Of a DNA stretch of 64,000 bases, positions 50,595 to 59,427 are shown one piece after another (the stretch's first letter is position 1; each line of letters begins with the position of its first letter). Made by a program: the position numbers and the translations under genes. The notes under the pieces were generated by a model that saw only the letters and a list, made by a program, of their open reading frames with translations, searched no databases and was not told the origin of the DNA. This DNA is from CF-46 sp963760735 (GTDB taxonomy: Bacteria; Chloroflexota; Limnocylindria; Limnocylindrales; CSP1-4), in the NCBI GenBank assembly GCA_963760735.1, contig CAVXEB010000007.1, positions 682,001 through 746,000 on the forward strand, written 5' to 3'.

Positions 50595-51782
50595 TCACCG
50601 CGCCGGCAGATTCCGGCGCACGATGACGAACGAGAGCGCCCCCATCACGAGGGCGATGGCGGCCGCGAGGCCGAAGATCGTGCCGAGGCCCACGCCCAGC
50701 TGGTCCTGGAGCGGCCCGTAGCCGAACGCCGCGATCCCGTAGCCGAGCTGGTAGGCGGCGATCAGGAGCCCCGACAGCGCGGCGCCGACCGCGACGAGGC
50801 TCCGCTGGCCGAAGCTGATCGTCAGCGGCAGCAGCGCGGAGCAGCCGAGCCCCGCCAGCCCGAAGGCGAGAACGCCCGCCGTGGAGTCGCCGCTGCCGAG
50901 CCGCGAGGCCACGGCGAGTGCCGCCGCCGCGACGAACGGCAGGAGCCGGTAGGTGCTCGTCTCGGGGAACCGCGCCTCGATCGCGGCGAACAGGACCCGC
51001 CCGACGGTCACCATCGCCCAGAATGTCGTCAGCGCCACGGACGCGATCGCCGTCGAAGCGCCGATTGACCCGGTCATGAAGAGCGTCGCCCAGTTGCCGC
51101 TCGTCGTCTCCACGATCCCGTAGAGGAGGGCGAACGCGGCGAACAGCCAGAACGCCGACGGCAGACCGGCCGGGTCCGACGCTCCTCCGGTCGACGCCGT
51201 CGATTCCACCCGGAGTGGCAGCACGGCACTCACGAGGATCAGGACCAGCGTCAGCACCGCGACCACGAGCGGCAGGCCCCACCAGAGGCCCAGGCCGAGG
51301 AAGACCGCGACGAGGACCGGGGCGAGCGCCGTCCCGAGGCCCAGGAGCGCGTTGAGGAAGAGGACCGCCCGATCCGCCGCCGCCGCGAAGAAGGCGGCCG
51401 CGAAGTTGTTCAACGTGGGCACCGCCAACCCGAAGCCGATGCCGAGGCTCGTGGTCGCCGCGAGCAGCATCAGGTACGCGAGCGGCCCCGGCCCGATCGC
51501 CAGCTGGCTCAGGACGAGGAGCGACATCGCCAGGAGATCGCCGGTCAGACCCGCCAGGAACACCCGCTTCGCCCCGGCCCGGCGGGTCAGCCCGGCGCCC
51601 GCCAGCGCCGCGGAGATCGCCGCGATCGCCTGGGGCAGGAACAGCGCGCCATAGGCGGTGCTCGAGAGCCCGTACTCGGACGGGCTCGTCAGGATCGAGC
51701 TGGCCGCCGGAAAGGTGACCAGCGCCACACCCTGAACGAGGCCGGCCGCGTAGACGGCGACGACCTCGTTCCGGCTCGCCAT
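50595..51782 (-). CDS. MFS transporter
   Basis: 395 residues, twelve hydrophobic segments in two groups of six around a hydrophilic loop near residue 205. Typical major-facilitator cues: GAGLTRRAGAKRVFLAGL in loop 2-3 and GRVLFAAIEARFPETSTYR in the second half. Substrate unknown; the operon suggests a sugar, a sugar acid or another product of the pathway. 43 nt upstream of the SDR start, 21 nt after the GMC stop. Confidence 0.88.
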   Translation of the reverse strand: MASRNEVVAVYAAGLVQGVALVTFPAASSILTSPSEYGLSSTAYGALFLPQAIAAISAALAGAGLTRRAGAKRVFLAGLTGDLLAMSLLVLSQLAIGPGPLAYLMLLAATTSLGIGFGLAVPTLNNFAAAFFAAAADRAVLFLNALLGLGTALAPVLVAVFLGLGLWWGLPLVVAVLTLVLILVSAVLPLRVESTASTGGASDPAGLPSAFWLFAAFALLYGIVETTSGNWATLFMTGSIGASTAIASVALTTFWAMVTVGRVLFAAIEARFPETSTYRLLPFVAAAALAVASRLGSGDSTAGVLAFGLAGLGCSALLPLTISFGQRSLVAVGAALSGLLIAAYQLGYGIAAFGYGPLQDQLGVGLGTIFGLAAAIALVMGALSFVIVRRNLPAR

Positions 51783-51803
51783 GCCAGGGACCCGTCCGAC
51801 GGG

Positions 51804-53411
51804 CTACGTCGAGCTCCCGCCGGATCCGGCACCGACCGGCTGGCGGTCCGACGCGCCCAGTCGTTCCTTCAGGTGGTCGCCGACCCGGAGCGCGTTCGCG
51901 ATCGCGGTCAGCGCGGGGTTCACCGCGCCGATGCTCGGGAAGAAGCTCGTGTCGACGACATACAGGTTGTCGAGCTCGTGGGCCTTGCAGTTGACATCGA
52001 GGACCGACGACGCCGGATCCGTGCCGAACCGGACGGTGCCGGTCTGGTGAGCCACGCCCGCGATCGGGATGTCGTTCTTCAGGTAGGTCGTCCGCGGGAT
52101 CAGGTGATCGGGATGCATGCCGAGATGGCCGAGCATCGACTGGAGCTGGTGGTAGAGCCGCTTCTTCGGCTCCTGGTTGTTCGGGGTGTAGCTGAGCGCG
52201 ATGTTGCCGTCCTTCGCCAGCGTCACCCGGTTCTCGGGCCGGGGCAGGTCCTCGGTCGAGAGCCAGAAGTCGACCGCGTGCTTCGCGACCTCGTCGAGGC
52301 TGAAGGTCGGCGCGAGCTTCGTCTGGAGCGGCTTCTCGCCGCGGAACATCGGGGCCGACGATTTGCCGACCATCTGGATGTTGCCCATGGGGAACTCGAA
52401 GTCCTTCGACCCGAAGTAGAAGTCGTTGACGCCGAGCGTCTTCTGGAACTTCGTCGGGTTCTCTTCCTTCGAGATCGCCAGGACGGCCGTGCTGTTGTGG
52501 AACATGTAGTTCCGGCCGACCTGGTCAGAGCCGTTCGCCAGGCCGTTCGGGTGGTGGTCGTTGGCGGAGGCGAGCAGGAGCTTCGCCGAGTTCGCGGCGC
52601 CGGCGGAGACCACCACGATGTCACCGCGATACGTCCGGGTCTCGCCGTCGACCTCGGCGACGACGCCGTTCACGGACCGGCCCGTCGGATCGGTCGTCAG
52701 CCGAACGACCGTCGCGTCGACCTGCAGGGTGACGTTCGGATGCTCGAGCGCGGGCCTGACGCCGAAGACCTCGGAGTCGGACTTGGCCAGGAGAAGGGAC
52801 GGGAAGCCGTCGCAGGTCGCGCACCGGATGCATGGGCTGTACGGCAGGTTGTCCTCGATCAGCCGGACGCCGCACGGCGCATGGAATGGATGAAGGCCTG
52901 CGCGCTCGAGATCGTCCGACAGCTGCTGGATCCGCGGCTCGTGGGTGACGGCCGGGAACGGGTACTCGGCGCTCGCCGCCGGCTCCGTCGGATCCTCGCC
53001 GTGCTTGCCGCGGACCTCGTACAGGTGCTCGGCCTTCGTGTACCACGGCTCCAGCTCGTCGTACGAGATCGGCCAGGCCGGCGACACGCCGTCGTGATGC
53101 TTGAGCTCGCCGAAGTCCTCGCGTCGTAGCCGGTAGAGGGCCGCGCCGTAGAACTTCGTCTGGCCGCCGACGTAGTAGTGGATCCCCGGCTGGAAGCCCT
53201 TGCCTCCCTCGTCGTACCAGGTCTCCTTGGCAACGTAGCGGTTCTTGACGAAGACCTCGTCCGCGTCCCAGTTCTCGATCTCGCGAGGCAGCCAGCCGCC
53301 GCGCTCGAGGATCAGGATCCGCTTGCCCGTCGGGGCGAGGTGCCCCGCGAGGGTGCCGCCGCCGGCGCCGCTGCCGACGATGATGACGTCGAAGTCCAGG
53401 TTCGAGCTCAT
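51804..53411 (-). CDS. GMC-family FAD oxidoreductase
   Basis: 535 residues. FAD site VGSGAGGGTLAGHLA, ILERGGWLPRE, YYVGGQTKFYGAAL, VVVSAGAANSAKLLLAS, then C-terminal AHQTGTVRFGTDPASSVLDVNCKAHELDNLYVVD with the catalytic-type His, and SIGAVNPALTAIANALRVGD. It oxidises an alcohol or sugar hydroxyl; the acceptor is unknown. A cysteine cluster CIRCATC (about residues 190-197) is present, as in some membrane sugar dehydrogenase subunits. ATGA overlap with the NDH-2 gene. No signal peptide. Confidence 0.92.
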   Translation of the reverse strand: MSSNLDFDVIIVGSGAGGGTLAGHLAPTGKRILILERGGWLPREIENWDADEVFVKNRYVAKETWYDEGGKGFQPGIHYYVGGQTKFYGAALYRLRREDFGELKHHDGVSPAWPISYDELEPWYTKAEHLYEVRGKHGEDPTEPAASAEYPFPAVTHEPRIQQLSDDLERAGLHPFHAPCGVRLIEDNLPYSPCIRCATCDGFPSLLLAKSDSEVFGVRPALEHPNVTLQVDATVVRLTTDPTGRSVNGVVAEVDGETRTYRGDIVVVSAGAANSAKLLLASANDHHPNGLANGSDQVGRNYMFHNSTAVLAISKEENPTKFQKTLGVNDFYFGSKDFEFPMGNIQMVGKSSAPMFRGEKPLQTKLAPTFSLDEVAKHAVDFWLSTEDLPRPENRVTLAKDGNIALSYTPNNQEPKKRLYHQLQSMLGHLGMHPDHLIPRTTYLKNDIPIAGVAHQTGTVRFGTDPASSVLDVNCKAHELDNLYVVDTSFFPSIGAVNPALTAIANALRVGDHLKERLGASDRQPVGAGSGGSST

Positions 53412-54727
53412 CCCCCACCTCTTGCGGTCGTCGCCGCTGTCGCGACGTCGTCGTCTTCCCACACCATCCGGGGCGTGCCGCTCCGGTCGAGCGGCTGCGG
53501 GGCGCGCTCGCTCCCGAAGAAGTCCTCGGCCCAGCTCTTGAATGCGTCCACGCGGTTGCTGCCGCCGGTCATCAGCGCGGCGTGCACGCCGAGCCACGCC
53601 ACGAAGGCGGCCTTGCCGTGGAGTTCGATCCCCTTGACCTGCGCGACGGCGGCACCGCGCCCGATCATCGCCATCGTGCCCTTGTCGAAGTACGAGAACG
53701 GCTTCGGCGTCTGGCCCTGCCGATCGGCGAGGATCGTCTTCGCGGCCGCCTCGCCGCTCTGGAGGGCCACCGATCCGAGCTGCGGATGGGTCTTCCCGTC
53801 CTTCGCCGGGATGTTGGCGATGTCCCCGATCACGAGCACGCCGGGGAACCCGGCGACCGTGAAGTCCGGCGCGACGTCGATCCGGCCGCCGCGGCCCTGT
53901 GGCAGCCCGCTCGCCCCGGCGATGGGCGCGGCCATCAGCCCGCCACCCCAGACGACGCAGCGCGTCTTGATCGTCGATCCGTCGGTGAGCGTCACGTGGC
54001 CCGGACCGATGTCCGTCACCCCGCTGCCGAGACGGAGGTCGACCCCGTCCTTCTGGAGGACCCTGGCCGAGTACGCATGGCCCTTGTCGGCGAACATCTT
54101 CAGGAGCGACTGGCCGTGGTCGACGAGGTGGACCCGGGCCCGCGGCGCGAGAGCCGGGAACTCGTGGACCATCGTCGTGTTGATCATCTCGGAAAGGGCG
54201 CCGGCGACCTCGACACCGGTCGGCCCGCCGCCGACGATCACGAAGTCGAGCGCCCCCTCGTCGACGAGGGCCGGGTCACGATCGGCCTCTTCGAAGGTCT
54301 GGATGACCCGCGTCCGGAGCCGGTTCGCGTCGTCGAGGGAGTAGAGCGGGAAGGCGTGCTCGGCGCCCGGGGTCTTGAAGAAGTTCGGCTGCGAGCCCGC
54401 TGCAAGCACGAGGTAGTCGCCCGTGAACGTCTCGCCGGAGTCGGTAGTGGCCGATCGGGCGACCGGGTCGATCGCCGTCACCTCGCCCCGCTTGGCGACG
54501 AACCCGTCGTACTCGGCCGCGATCCGGCGGAGCGGGTAGGCGATGTCGCCGGCCGCGAGCATCGAGTTCGCGACCTGGTAGAGGAGCGGCTGGAATTGGT
54601 GATAGTCGTTCCGGTCGACCAGGGTGACCTCGATGTCGTCGTGCTTGGCGAGGTGCCGGGCGCAGGCGACGCCCGCGAACCCCCCGCCGACGATGACGAC
54701 CCGGGTCGGCGTGGCGTCAGCGGCCAT
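53408..54727 (-). CDS. Type II NADH dehydrogenase (NDH-2)
   Basis: 439 residues. Single-subunit FAD enzyme that passes electrons from NADH to quinone at the membrane. FAD site VVIVGGGFAGVACARHLA, NAD site FVIVGGGPTGVEVAGALSE, VFVIGD-type segment PGVLVIGDIANIP, and the C-terminal amphipathic membrane helix WLGVHAALMTGGSNRVDAFKSWA seen in NDH-2. The start overlaps the debranching gene by 11 nt and the end overlaps the GMC gene, so it is coupled with both. It may regenerate NAD for the SDR or accept GMC-derived electrons. Confidence 0.92.
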   Translation of the reverse strand: MAADATPTRVVIVGGGFAGVACARHLAKHDDIEVTLVDRNDYHQFQPLLYQVANSMLAAGDIAYPLRRIAAEYDGFVAKRGEVTAIDPVARSATTDSGETFTGDYLVLAAGSQPNFFKTPGAEHAFPLYSLDDANRLRTRVIQTFEEADRDPALVDEGALDFVIVGGGPTGVEVAGALSEMINTTMVHEFPALAPRARVHLVDHGQSLLKMFADKGHAYSARVLQKDGVDLRLGSGVTDIGPGHVTLTDGSTIKTRCVVWGGGLMAAPIAGASGLPQGRGGRIDVAPDFTVAGFPGVLVIGDIANIPAKDGKTHPQLGSVALQSGEAAAKTILADRQGQTPKPFSYFDKGTMAMIGRGAAVAQVKGIELHGKAAFVAWLGVHAALMTGGSNRVDAFKSWAEDFFGSERAPQPLDRSGTPRMVWEDDDVATAATTARGGG

Positions 54728-56869
54728 GTCGTCCTTTCTTCGTGGTTGCGGTGGCAGGCTCGGCGTCGCTGTGCGCGCCGTTCCGCCGGCCGGCGGCCGC
54801 CTTGACGGCGGCTGGACGGCGATCGGCAGGGACGTGGACCCGGCCGCGTCCGAAGGCGTCGAGACGCCCCCACCGGCCGGGGATGTCGAGCAGCTCGAGG
54901 TGGCCGATGTCGGACGGCAGGGCCGGATCCACGACGAGGTGGTCGCCGATCGGCTCGAGGCCGAGCATCGTCCGCAGGAGCAGCAGCGGCGCGCCGGTCG
55001 ACCACGCCTGTGGGCTGCAGGCAGTCGGGTACTTGACCGGGTACTTCGTCACCGACCGGTCGTAGCCGCCGAACGCCTCGGGCAACCGGCCCTCGAACAC
55101 CTCGGCCGCGTCGAGGATGCCGCTCGCGATCCGGGCGGCCTCCTCCTTGAAGCCGTAGCGACGCAGGCCCCAGGCGATGAACGAGTTGTCGAACGGCCAG
55201 ACCGTCCCGAGGTGGTAGCCGACCGGGTTGTAGCGGCCTTCGCCCTCCGCGAGCGTCCGGACGCCCCAGCCCGAGAACAGCCGCGGGCCCATCAGGTGGT
55301 CGACGACCGATTTCGCCTTGTTGGCGTCGACGATGCCGCTCCACAGGAGCAGCCCGTTGTTCGAGGCGAGCGAATCGACCTGGCTGCCGTCGGCGTCGAG
55401 GGCGATCGCGTAGTAGCCGCGATCGGCGAGCCAGAAGTCGCGATTGAAGCGGCGCTTGAGGTCCGCCGCCTCGTCCTCCAATCGATCGGCCCAGGCCTCG
55501 TCCTTCCAGACGAGGCGGGCCAGGCGAGCGGCCCGGAGCTTCGCGTCGTAGGCGTAGCCCTGGAGCTCGCATGTCGCCCGCGGGAAGCTCGGCAGCCGTC
55601 CGTCCGCGTACGAGATCGAGTTCCACGAGTCCTTCCAGCTCTGGTTCTCGAGCCCGGTCTGCTCGTTCCGACGCTTGTACGAGATGTAGCCGTTGCCCAT
55701 CCGGTCGGCGTACTGGTCGATCCAGTTGATGGCCGCCCGGGCCTCGCGCTCGAGGTCGCGGACGAGCGCCCGGTCGCCCGTCCAGCGCTCGTATTCGTCG
55801 AGGAGGATCACGTACAGCGGCGTCGCAGTCGACCGCCCCGTAGTACGGCGTGTGGGGTCGCTCCTCGAATGCCGCCATCTCGCCGTAGCGCATCTCGTGG
55901 AGGATCCGGCCGGGGTCCTCGTCGCGGAAGTCGTCCAGCCGGGTGCCCTGCCACTCCCCGAGGACCCGCAGGGTCGTCGCCGCGAGCTCCGACTGGAACG
56001 GCAGCGCCTGGAGGCTGGTGAAGATGCTGTCGCGCCCGAACATCGTCATGAACCACGGGAGGCCGGCCGCGGGCAGGCTCCGACCGCCGGCGATGGGCGG
56101 CGAGAACCGAAGTGCGGCGAGGTCGACGAGGCTCCGCCGGTAGGTCGCCTTGAGGGGCTGCCAGTCGCACTCGAGGTGAGGCGCCTCGTCGATCCAGTCC
56201 TCGAGGCTCTTCGCCATGTTCGGCTTGGCCTTGTGGCTCGACCGGCCGTACTTCGTCTGGGTGTTCCGGCCGGCCACCGCTGATCGAGGTGACGACGTCC
56301 AGGTCGGTCGTCCAGCTGCCGTGCGGCTCGATCCGGACGGCGAAGGTCAGGCCGTGCTCGTCGAACGTCGCCGGCGCCGAGGTCGAGATCGTCGTCTCGC
56401 GCCGGAATGTCTCGCGGCGATAGCCGAGGACGAGCCGTGTCGCCTCGACCTGGGTGTCATAGGAGCCGAGCTTCTTCAGCGCGTCCTTGATCTCGAACAG
56501 GTCGGCGAAGTCGCTGGCCGCGTCGACCCGGATCGTCAGGTCCGACGGCTCGTCGCTGTGGCTGAGGATCGTCAGCTCCTCGTGGAAGCCGTCGCCCACT
56601 GCGCGTTGCCGGATGATCGACAGCTTCGGATCGATGTAGACGGTGCCGGTCGCCGGGACGAGGAAGAAGCGGGCCTCGAAGTACTGGAGGTCGTCCGTCG
56701 AGAGGGCGTTGAGGCGGAGGTCGTTGATCGACAGGACCCACTGCGACAGGAACCGGGTGTCGTACGAGAAGAGCCCGGTCGGGTCGGTCTTGGAGGCCTC
56801 GATGTCGCCGCGCTCGTCGCTGACGACGAACGTGTTGCCGTCGAGGATCCGGACCAGGGTGGCGACCAT
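54717..56869 (-). pseudogene. Amylo-alpha-1,6-glucosidase-type debranching enzyme with two +1 frameshifts
   Basis: A glycogen-debranching N-terminal domain plus (alpha/alpha)6 barrel, split over three frames. ATG 56869 (AAGGAG six bases upstream) gives FVVSDERGDIEASKTDPTGLF, IDPKLSIIRQRAV and FEIKDALKKLGSY. One base skipped near 56277 leads to VAGRNTQTKYGRSS, GLPWFMTMFGRDSIFTSLQALPF and GEWQGTRLDDFRDEDPGRI. One base skipped at 55827 gives AVDATPLYVILLDEYERWTG and the rest, including RRFNRDFWLADRGYYAIALD and GTVWPFDNSFIAWGLRRYG. The whole is 716 residues and family-like. It overlaps NDH-2 by 11 nt and follows SCP2 by 2 nt. Function if intact: releases glucose at alpha-1,6 branches. Confidence 0.82.
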
Positions 56870-56871
56870 CG

Positions 56872-57249
56872 TCAGCTCCTTCGCTTGCCGACGGCCCGGT
56901 CGCCCGAGACCTCGGGCATGCCCACGGGCGCCGGAAAGAGTCGCTGCAGCCGGACGACGAGGCGTGGCTCCCCCTCGAGGGTCAGGGCGCCGCGGAGGTA
57001 GGCGGCCATCGCATTCGTCCGGCCGGATGCCACCTTGTCGAAGTCGGCCTTGTCGGACCGGATCACGCAATCGGCGTCGCCGTCCGAGCGGGACACGTCG
57101 ATCGCACCATCGTTGATGCCGAGCAGCCAGTGGTCGGTGCGCTTCCCGTCGACGATGTCGAAGCGCACGGTTGCCCGGAGCTTCCCGAGAAGCGGCTCCT
57201 GCCCCCGGGTGGACAGGTCGTCGAAGAACTCAGCCGTTGCGTCTGCCAT
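56872..57249 (-). CDS. SCP2 sterol-binding-domain protein
   Basis: 125 residues. SCP2-like fold, with FFDDLSTRGQEPLLGKLRATVRFDI, VDGKRTDHWLLGINDGAIDVS and CVIRSDKADFDKVASGRTNAMAAYLRGALTLEGEPRLVVRLQRLF. SCP2 proteins bind lipids or act as small ligand carriers. GGAGG is seven bases before ATG 57249; ATG 57255 is also in frame. First gene of the large operon; its link to glucan metabolism is unclear. Confidence 0.88.
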   Translation of the reverse strand: MADATAEFFDDLSTRGQEPLLGKLRATVRFDIVDGKRTDHWLLGINDGAIDVSRSDGDADCVIRSDKADFDKVASGRTNAMAAYLRGALTLEGEPRLVVRLQRLFPAPVGMPEVSGDRAVGKRRS

Positions 57250-57290
57250 CCCCATGCCTCCGGCGGGCCCCAGCCATGGCGGGTCCTGCC

Positions 57291-57307
57291 CCCGCGCGTG
57301 GCGCGGG
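57291..57307 (-). other. GC hairpin in the 5' region of the SCP2-led operon
   Basis: CCCGCGC and GCGCGGG pair around a three-base loop, 40 nt upstream of the SCP2 start, in a 237-nt gap that otherwise shows no gene. It may lie in the leader of the long transcript; TAGCCT (complement of 57369-57374) is a weak -10 candidate. Confidence 0.35.
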
Positions 57308-57486
57308 CGTCGTGGCGCGTGCTCATGAGGATGGGTGCCCCACCCCTGCGGACGCATCACCCGGGACGAGGCTAGCCCGCGGACAGGGGCCGGCCTAGCG
57401 TGCGTACACGTCGAGTCGGGGGCGGTGCAGACGAGACTGTGGCGGGAACGACCGCCACGACCCGGCGACCGTGGCCCGGGGCGTCA

Positions 57487-59157
57487 CTACCAGGGAAGCA
57501 GACCCTTCGACGCGTCGTAGATCTGGCCCAGGACGACCCTCCCGTCGCCGGCCGGATCCATGAAGTTCGGCTGGGCCTTGTCGAGGATCAGGTGCGGCCG
57601 CATCCGGGCCTGGACGAGCGTCGGCCCGTGAAAGGTCAGTTCGAGGGTGATCCCCTCCATCGTCGGCTCGGACCACGTCTGGTCGAACACGAAGTTGCCG
57701 AGGGCGTACCAGATCGGCTGGCCGTGGTAGACCTCCATCGCCCCGGCCCAGTGGGCGTGGTTGCCGATGACCATGTCGGCGCCGGCATCGATGGCCGCAT
57801 GGGCCAGCTTCTGCTGGCCGCCGAACGGCGTCGGGTCGTACTCCGTCCCCCAGTGGGGGAAGACGATCACGACCTGGGCGCCGGCCTTGCGCGCCGCCGC
57901 GACATCGGCCTTCAATGCCGAGACCGACATCTGGGCGCTGCCGGCCCGGTCGGCGGTCGCGGCATAGGACTTCGCGATCGTGTCGTAGGCGAGGAAGGCG
58001 ACCTTGGTCCCGCCCGCGGTCAGGATCGCGGGCTTGCGGGCGGCGGCGAGGTTCTTGCCGGCCCCGCTCGCCCTGATCCCGTGGTCCTTGAGGTTGGCGA
58101 TCGTCTGGAGGATCCCGACGCCGCCGGCGTCGCGGATGTGGTTGTTCGCGATCCCGACCCAGTCGATCCCGGCCTTCGCGAGTCCCGCGATCAGCTTCGG
58201 GTCCGCGGAGAACACCGTCCCCGACGTGTGGTAGCGGAAGCTGTCGGGCGCCGGGTTCTCGAAGTTGGCGATCGACAGGTCGGCCGACTCGATGAGGTGC
58301 CGAACGACGCCAGCGTTGCCCGTTCGCCGGGTGTAGGGAAGGTCCCAGCCGAGCGGCGAGCAGTCCTTGCAATGGCCGGTGATGTCAGCCGTGCCGCCGT
58401 TGAACGGGAAGTCCGCGCCCTTGCCCTTGATCTTCAGCGTCTGGGCCACGCCGCGGTCGAGCATGATGTCGCCGCCGGCGACGATCGTCCAGGACGCGGC
58501 CGGGTCGAACACCGGCGTGTCGGCCGGCTGCGGGAGGCGGGCCGTGAGCCTCCAGTCGCCGGTCGTCTTGACGGCGTCGACGCCGAACAGGAACCGGCCG
58601 CCCCAGCCGAGGGCGCGGACGCCGGGCGTCACCGCGTCGGCGCGGAGGATGCCGAGGCGCTGGCGGTTCTTCGCGAGGTCGCGGGTGAGGGTGGCCGCGT
58701 TCGCGGCACGGATCAGCTTCGGCGTTCCGGACGGCAGGTCGACTCCGAGCCCGGCGAGGACGGCGTCCGCCTCGTCGCCGACGACCTCCAGCGCCTGCCA
58801 CGTCGGGCTCGTCCCGGCCAGGGTCTTCCGGACGTCGTCGCGGCCGATGCTCGTGGCGGTCGTCCGGAACTGGGCAACCGGCACGATCGGGACATCGGCG
58901 GTCACGGTGGCGACGCTCGGGCTCGGCGACGGTGACGGTGACGGCGGGGCGGGCGCGGACGTGTCTCCGGACGACGCGGTCGGGCCGGCGGAGGCGGTGG
59001 GCGACCCGGCCGGTGATGGGCTGGCCGCGGCAATGCCGCCTGTCGACGGGCCCGGCGACGCCGAGCCGGCCGGCGCCGGCGCGCCCCAGCCGATGGCCGA
59101 GCCGGCGACCGCAACGAGCAGGGCACCGATCGCGACGGCCAGCGGAAGGCGTTTCAC
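57487..59157 (-). CDS. CapA-family secreted or anchored protein
   Basis: 556 residues. An N-terminal hydrophobic anchor or signal (LPLAVAIGALLVAVAGSAIGWG), a long Ser/Pro/Thr/Ala linker (about 25-80), then the poly-gamma-glutamate capsule CapA metallophosphatase-like domain: WTIVAGGDIMLDRGV, ADLSIANFENP, GIDWVGIANNHIRDAG, VVIVFPHWGTEYDP, IGNHAHWAGAMEVYHGQPIWYALGNFVFDQ. All metal-type residues (D, N, H, H) are visible. The CapA domain begins only after an unrelated region of about 200 residues. GTG 59157 chosen from the signal sequence. No other capsule genes are near. Confidence 0.88.
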   Translation of the reverse strand: MKRLPLAVAIGALLVAVAGSAIGWGAPAPAGSASPGPSTGGIAAASPSPAGSPTASAGPTASSGDTSAPAPPSPSPSPSPSVATVTADVPIVPVAQFRTTATSIGRDDVRKTLAGTSPTWQALEVVGDEADAVLAGLGVDLPSGTPKLIRAANAATLTRDLAKNRQRLGILRADAVTPGVRALGWGGRFLFGVDAVKTTGDWRLTARLPQPADTPVFDPAASWTIVAGGDIMLDRGVAQTLKIKGKGADFPFNGGTADITGHCKDCSPLGWDLPYTRRTGNAGVVRHLIESADLSIANFENPAPDSFRYHTSGTVFSADPKLIAGLAKAGIDWVGIANNHIRDAGGVGILQTIANLKDHGIRASGAGKNLAAARKPAILTAGGTKVAFLAYDTIAKSYAATADRAGSAQMSVSALKADVAAARKAGAQVVIVFPHWGTEYDPTPFGGQQKLAHAAIDAGADMVIGNHAHWAGAMEVYHGQPIWYALGNFVFDQTWSEPTMEGITLELTFHGPTLVQARMRPHLILDKAQPNFMDPAGDGRVVLGQIYDASKGLLPW

Positions 59158-59221
59158 CGGCGGGATTGTGCCACGGGCGCCGGGGACGGCCCGATCACCG
59201 GCGGAGTCGACGGGCAGAAGA

Positions 59222-59251
59222 ACGCCCCGTCCGGGCGGGCGGACGGGGCGT
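59222..59251 (-). terminator. Terminator of tRNA-Asp
   Basis: ACGCCCCGTCC (59222-59232) pairs perfectly with GGACGGGGCGT (59241-59251), an eleven-base-pair stem, 15 nt downstream of the tRNA on the minus strand and followed there by TTCTTCT. Confidence 0.8.
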
Positions 59252-59266
59252 GAGGAAGATGCAGGT

Positions 59267-59343
59267 TGGCGGACCCGACCGGATTCGAACCGGCGATCTC
59301 CAGCGTGACAGGCTGGCATGTTGGGCCGCTACACCACGGGTCC
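59267..59343 (-). tRNA. tRNA-Asp (anticodon GUC)
   Basis: Complement reads GGACCCG acceptor, D-stem GTGT/ACAT, anticodon stem CCAGC/GCTGG with loop CTGTCAC (anticodon GTC), five-base variable loop, T arm GCCGG-TTCGAAT-CCGGT, acceptor CGGGTCC, discriminator G and an encoded CCA. All arms pair. It lies alone between two protein genes, with its own promoter and terminator. Confidence 0.97.
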
Positions 59344-59357
59344 GTGTGCGAGTGCGG

Positions 59358-59386
59358 AGGATAGCAGGCTCCGCTCACCTTGTCGT
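59358..59386 (-). promoter_or_regulatory. Promoter of tRNA-Asp
   Basis: TATCCT (complement of 59358-59363) and ACGACA (complement of 59381-59386), 17 bases apart; start expected about seven bases before the mature tRNA. Confidence 0.55.
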
Positions 59387-59427
59387 CCGATGCGACACCG
59401 CCTCCGGCCGAGCCCGCTGCACGGTGG

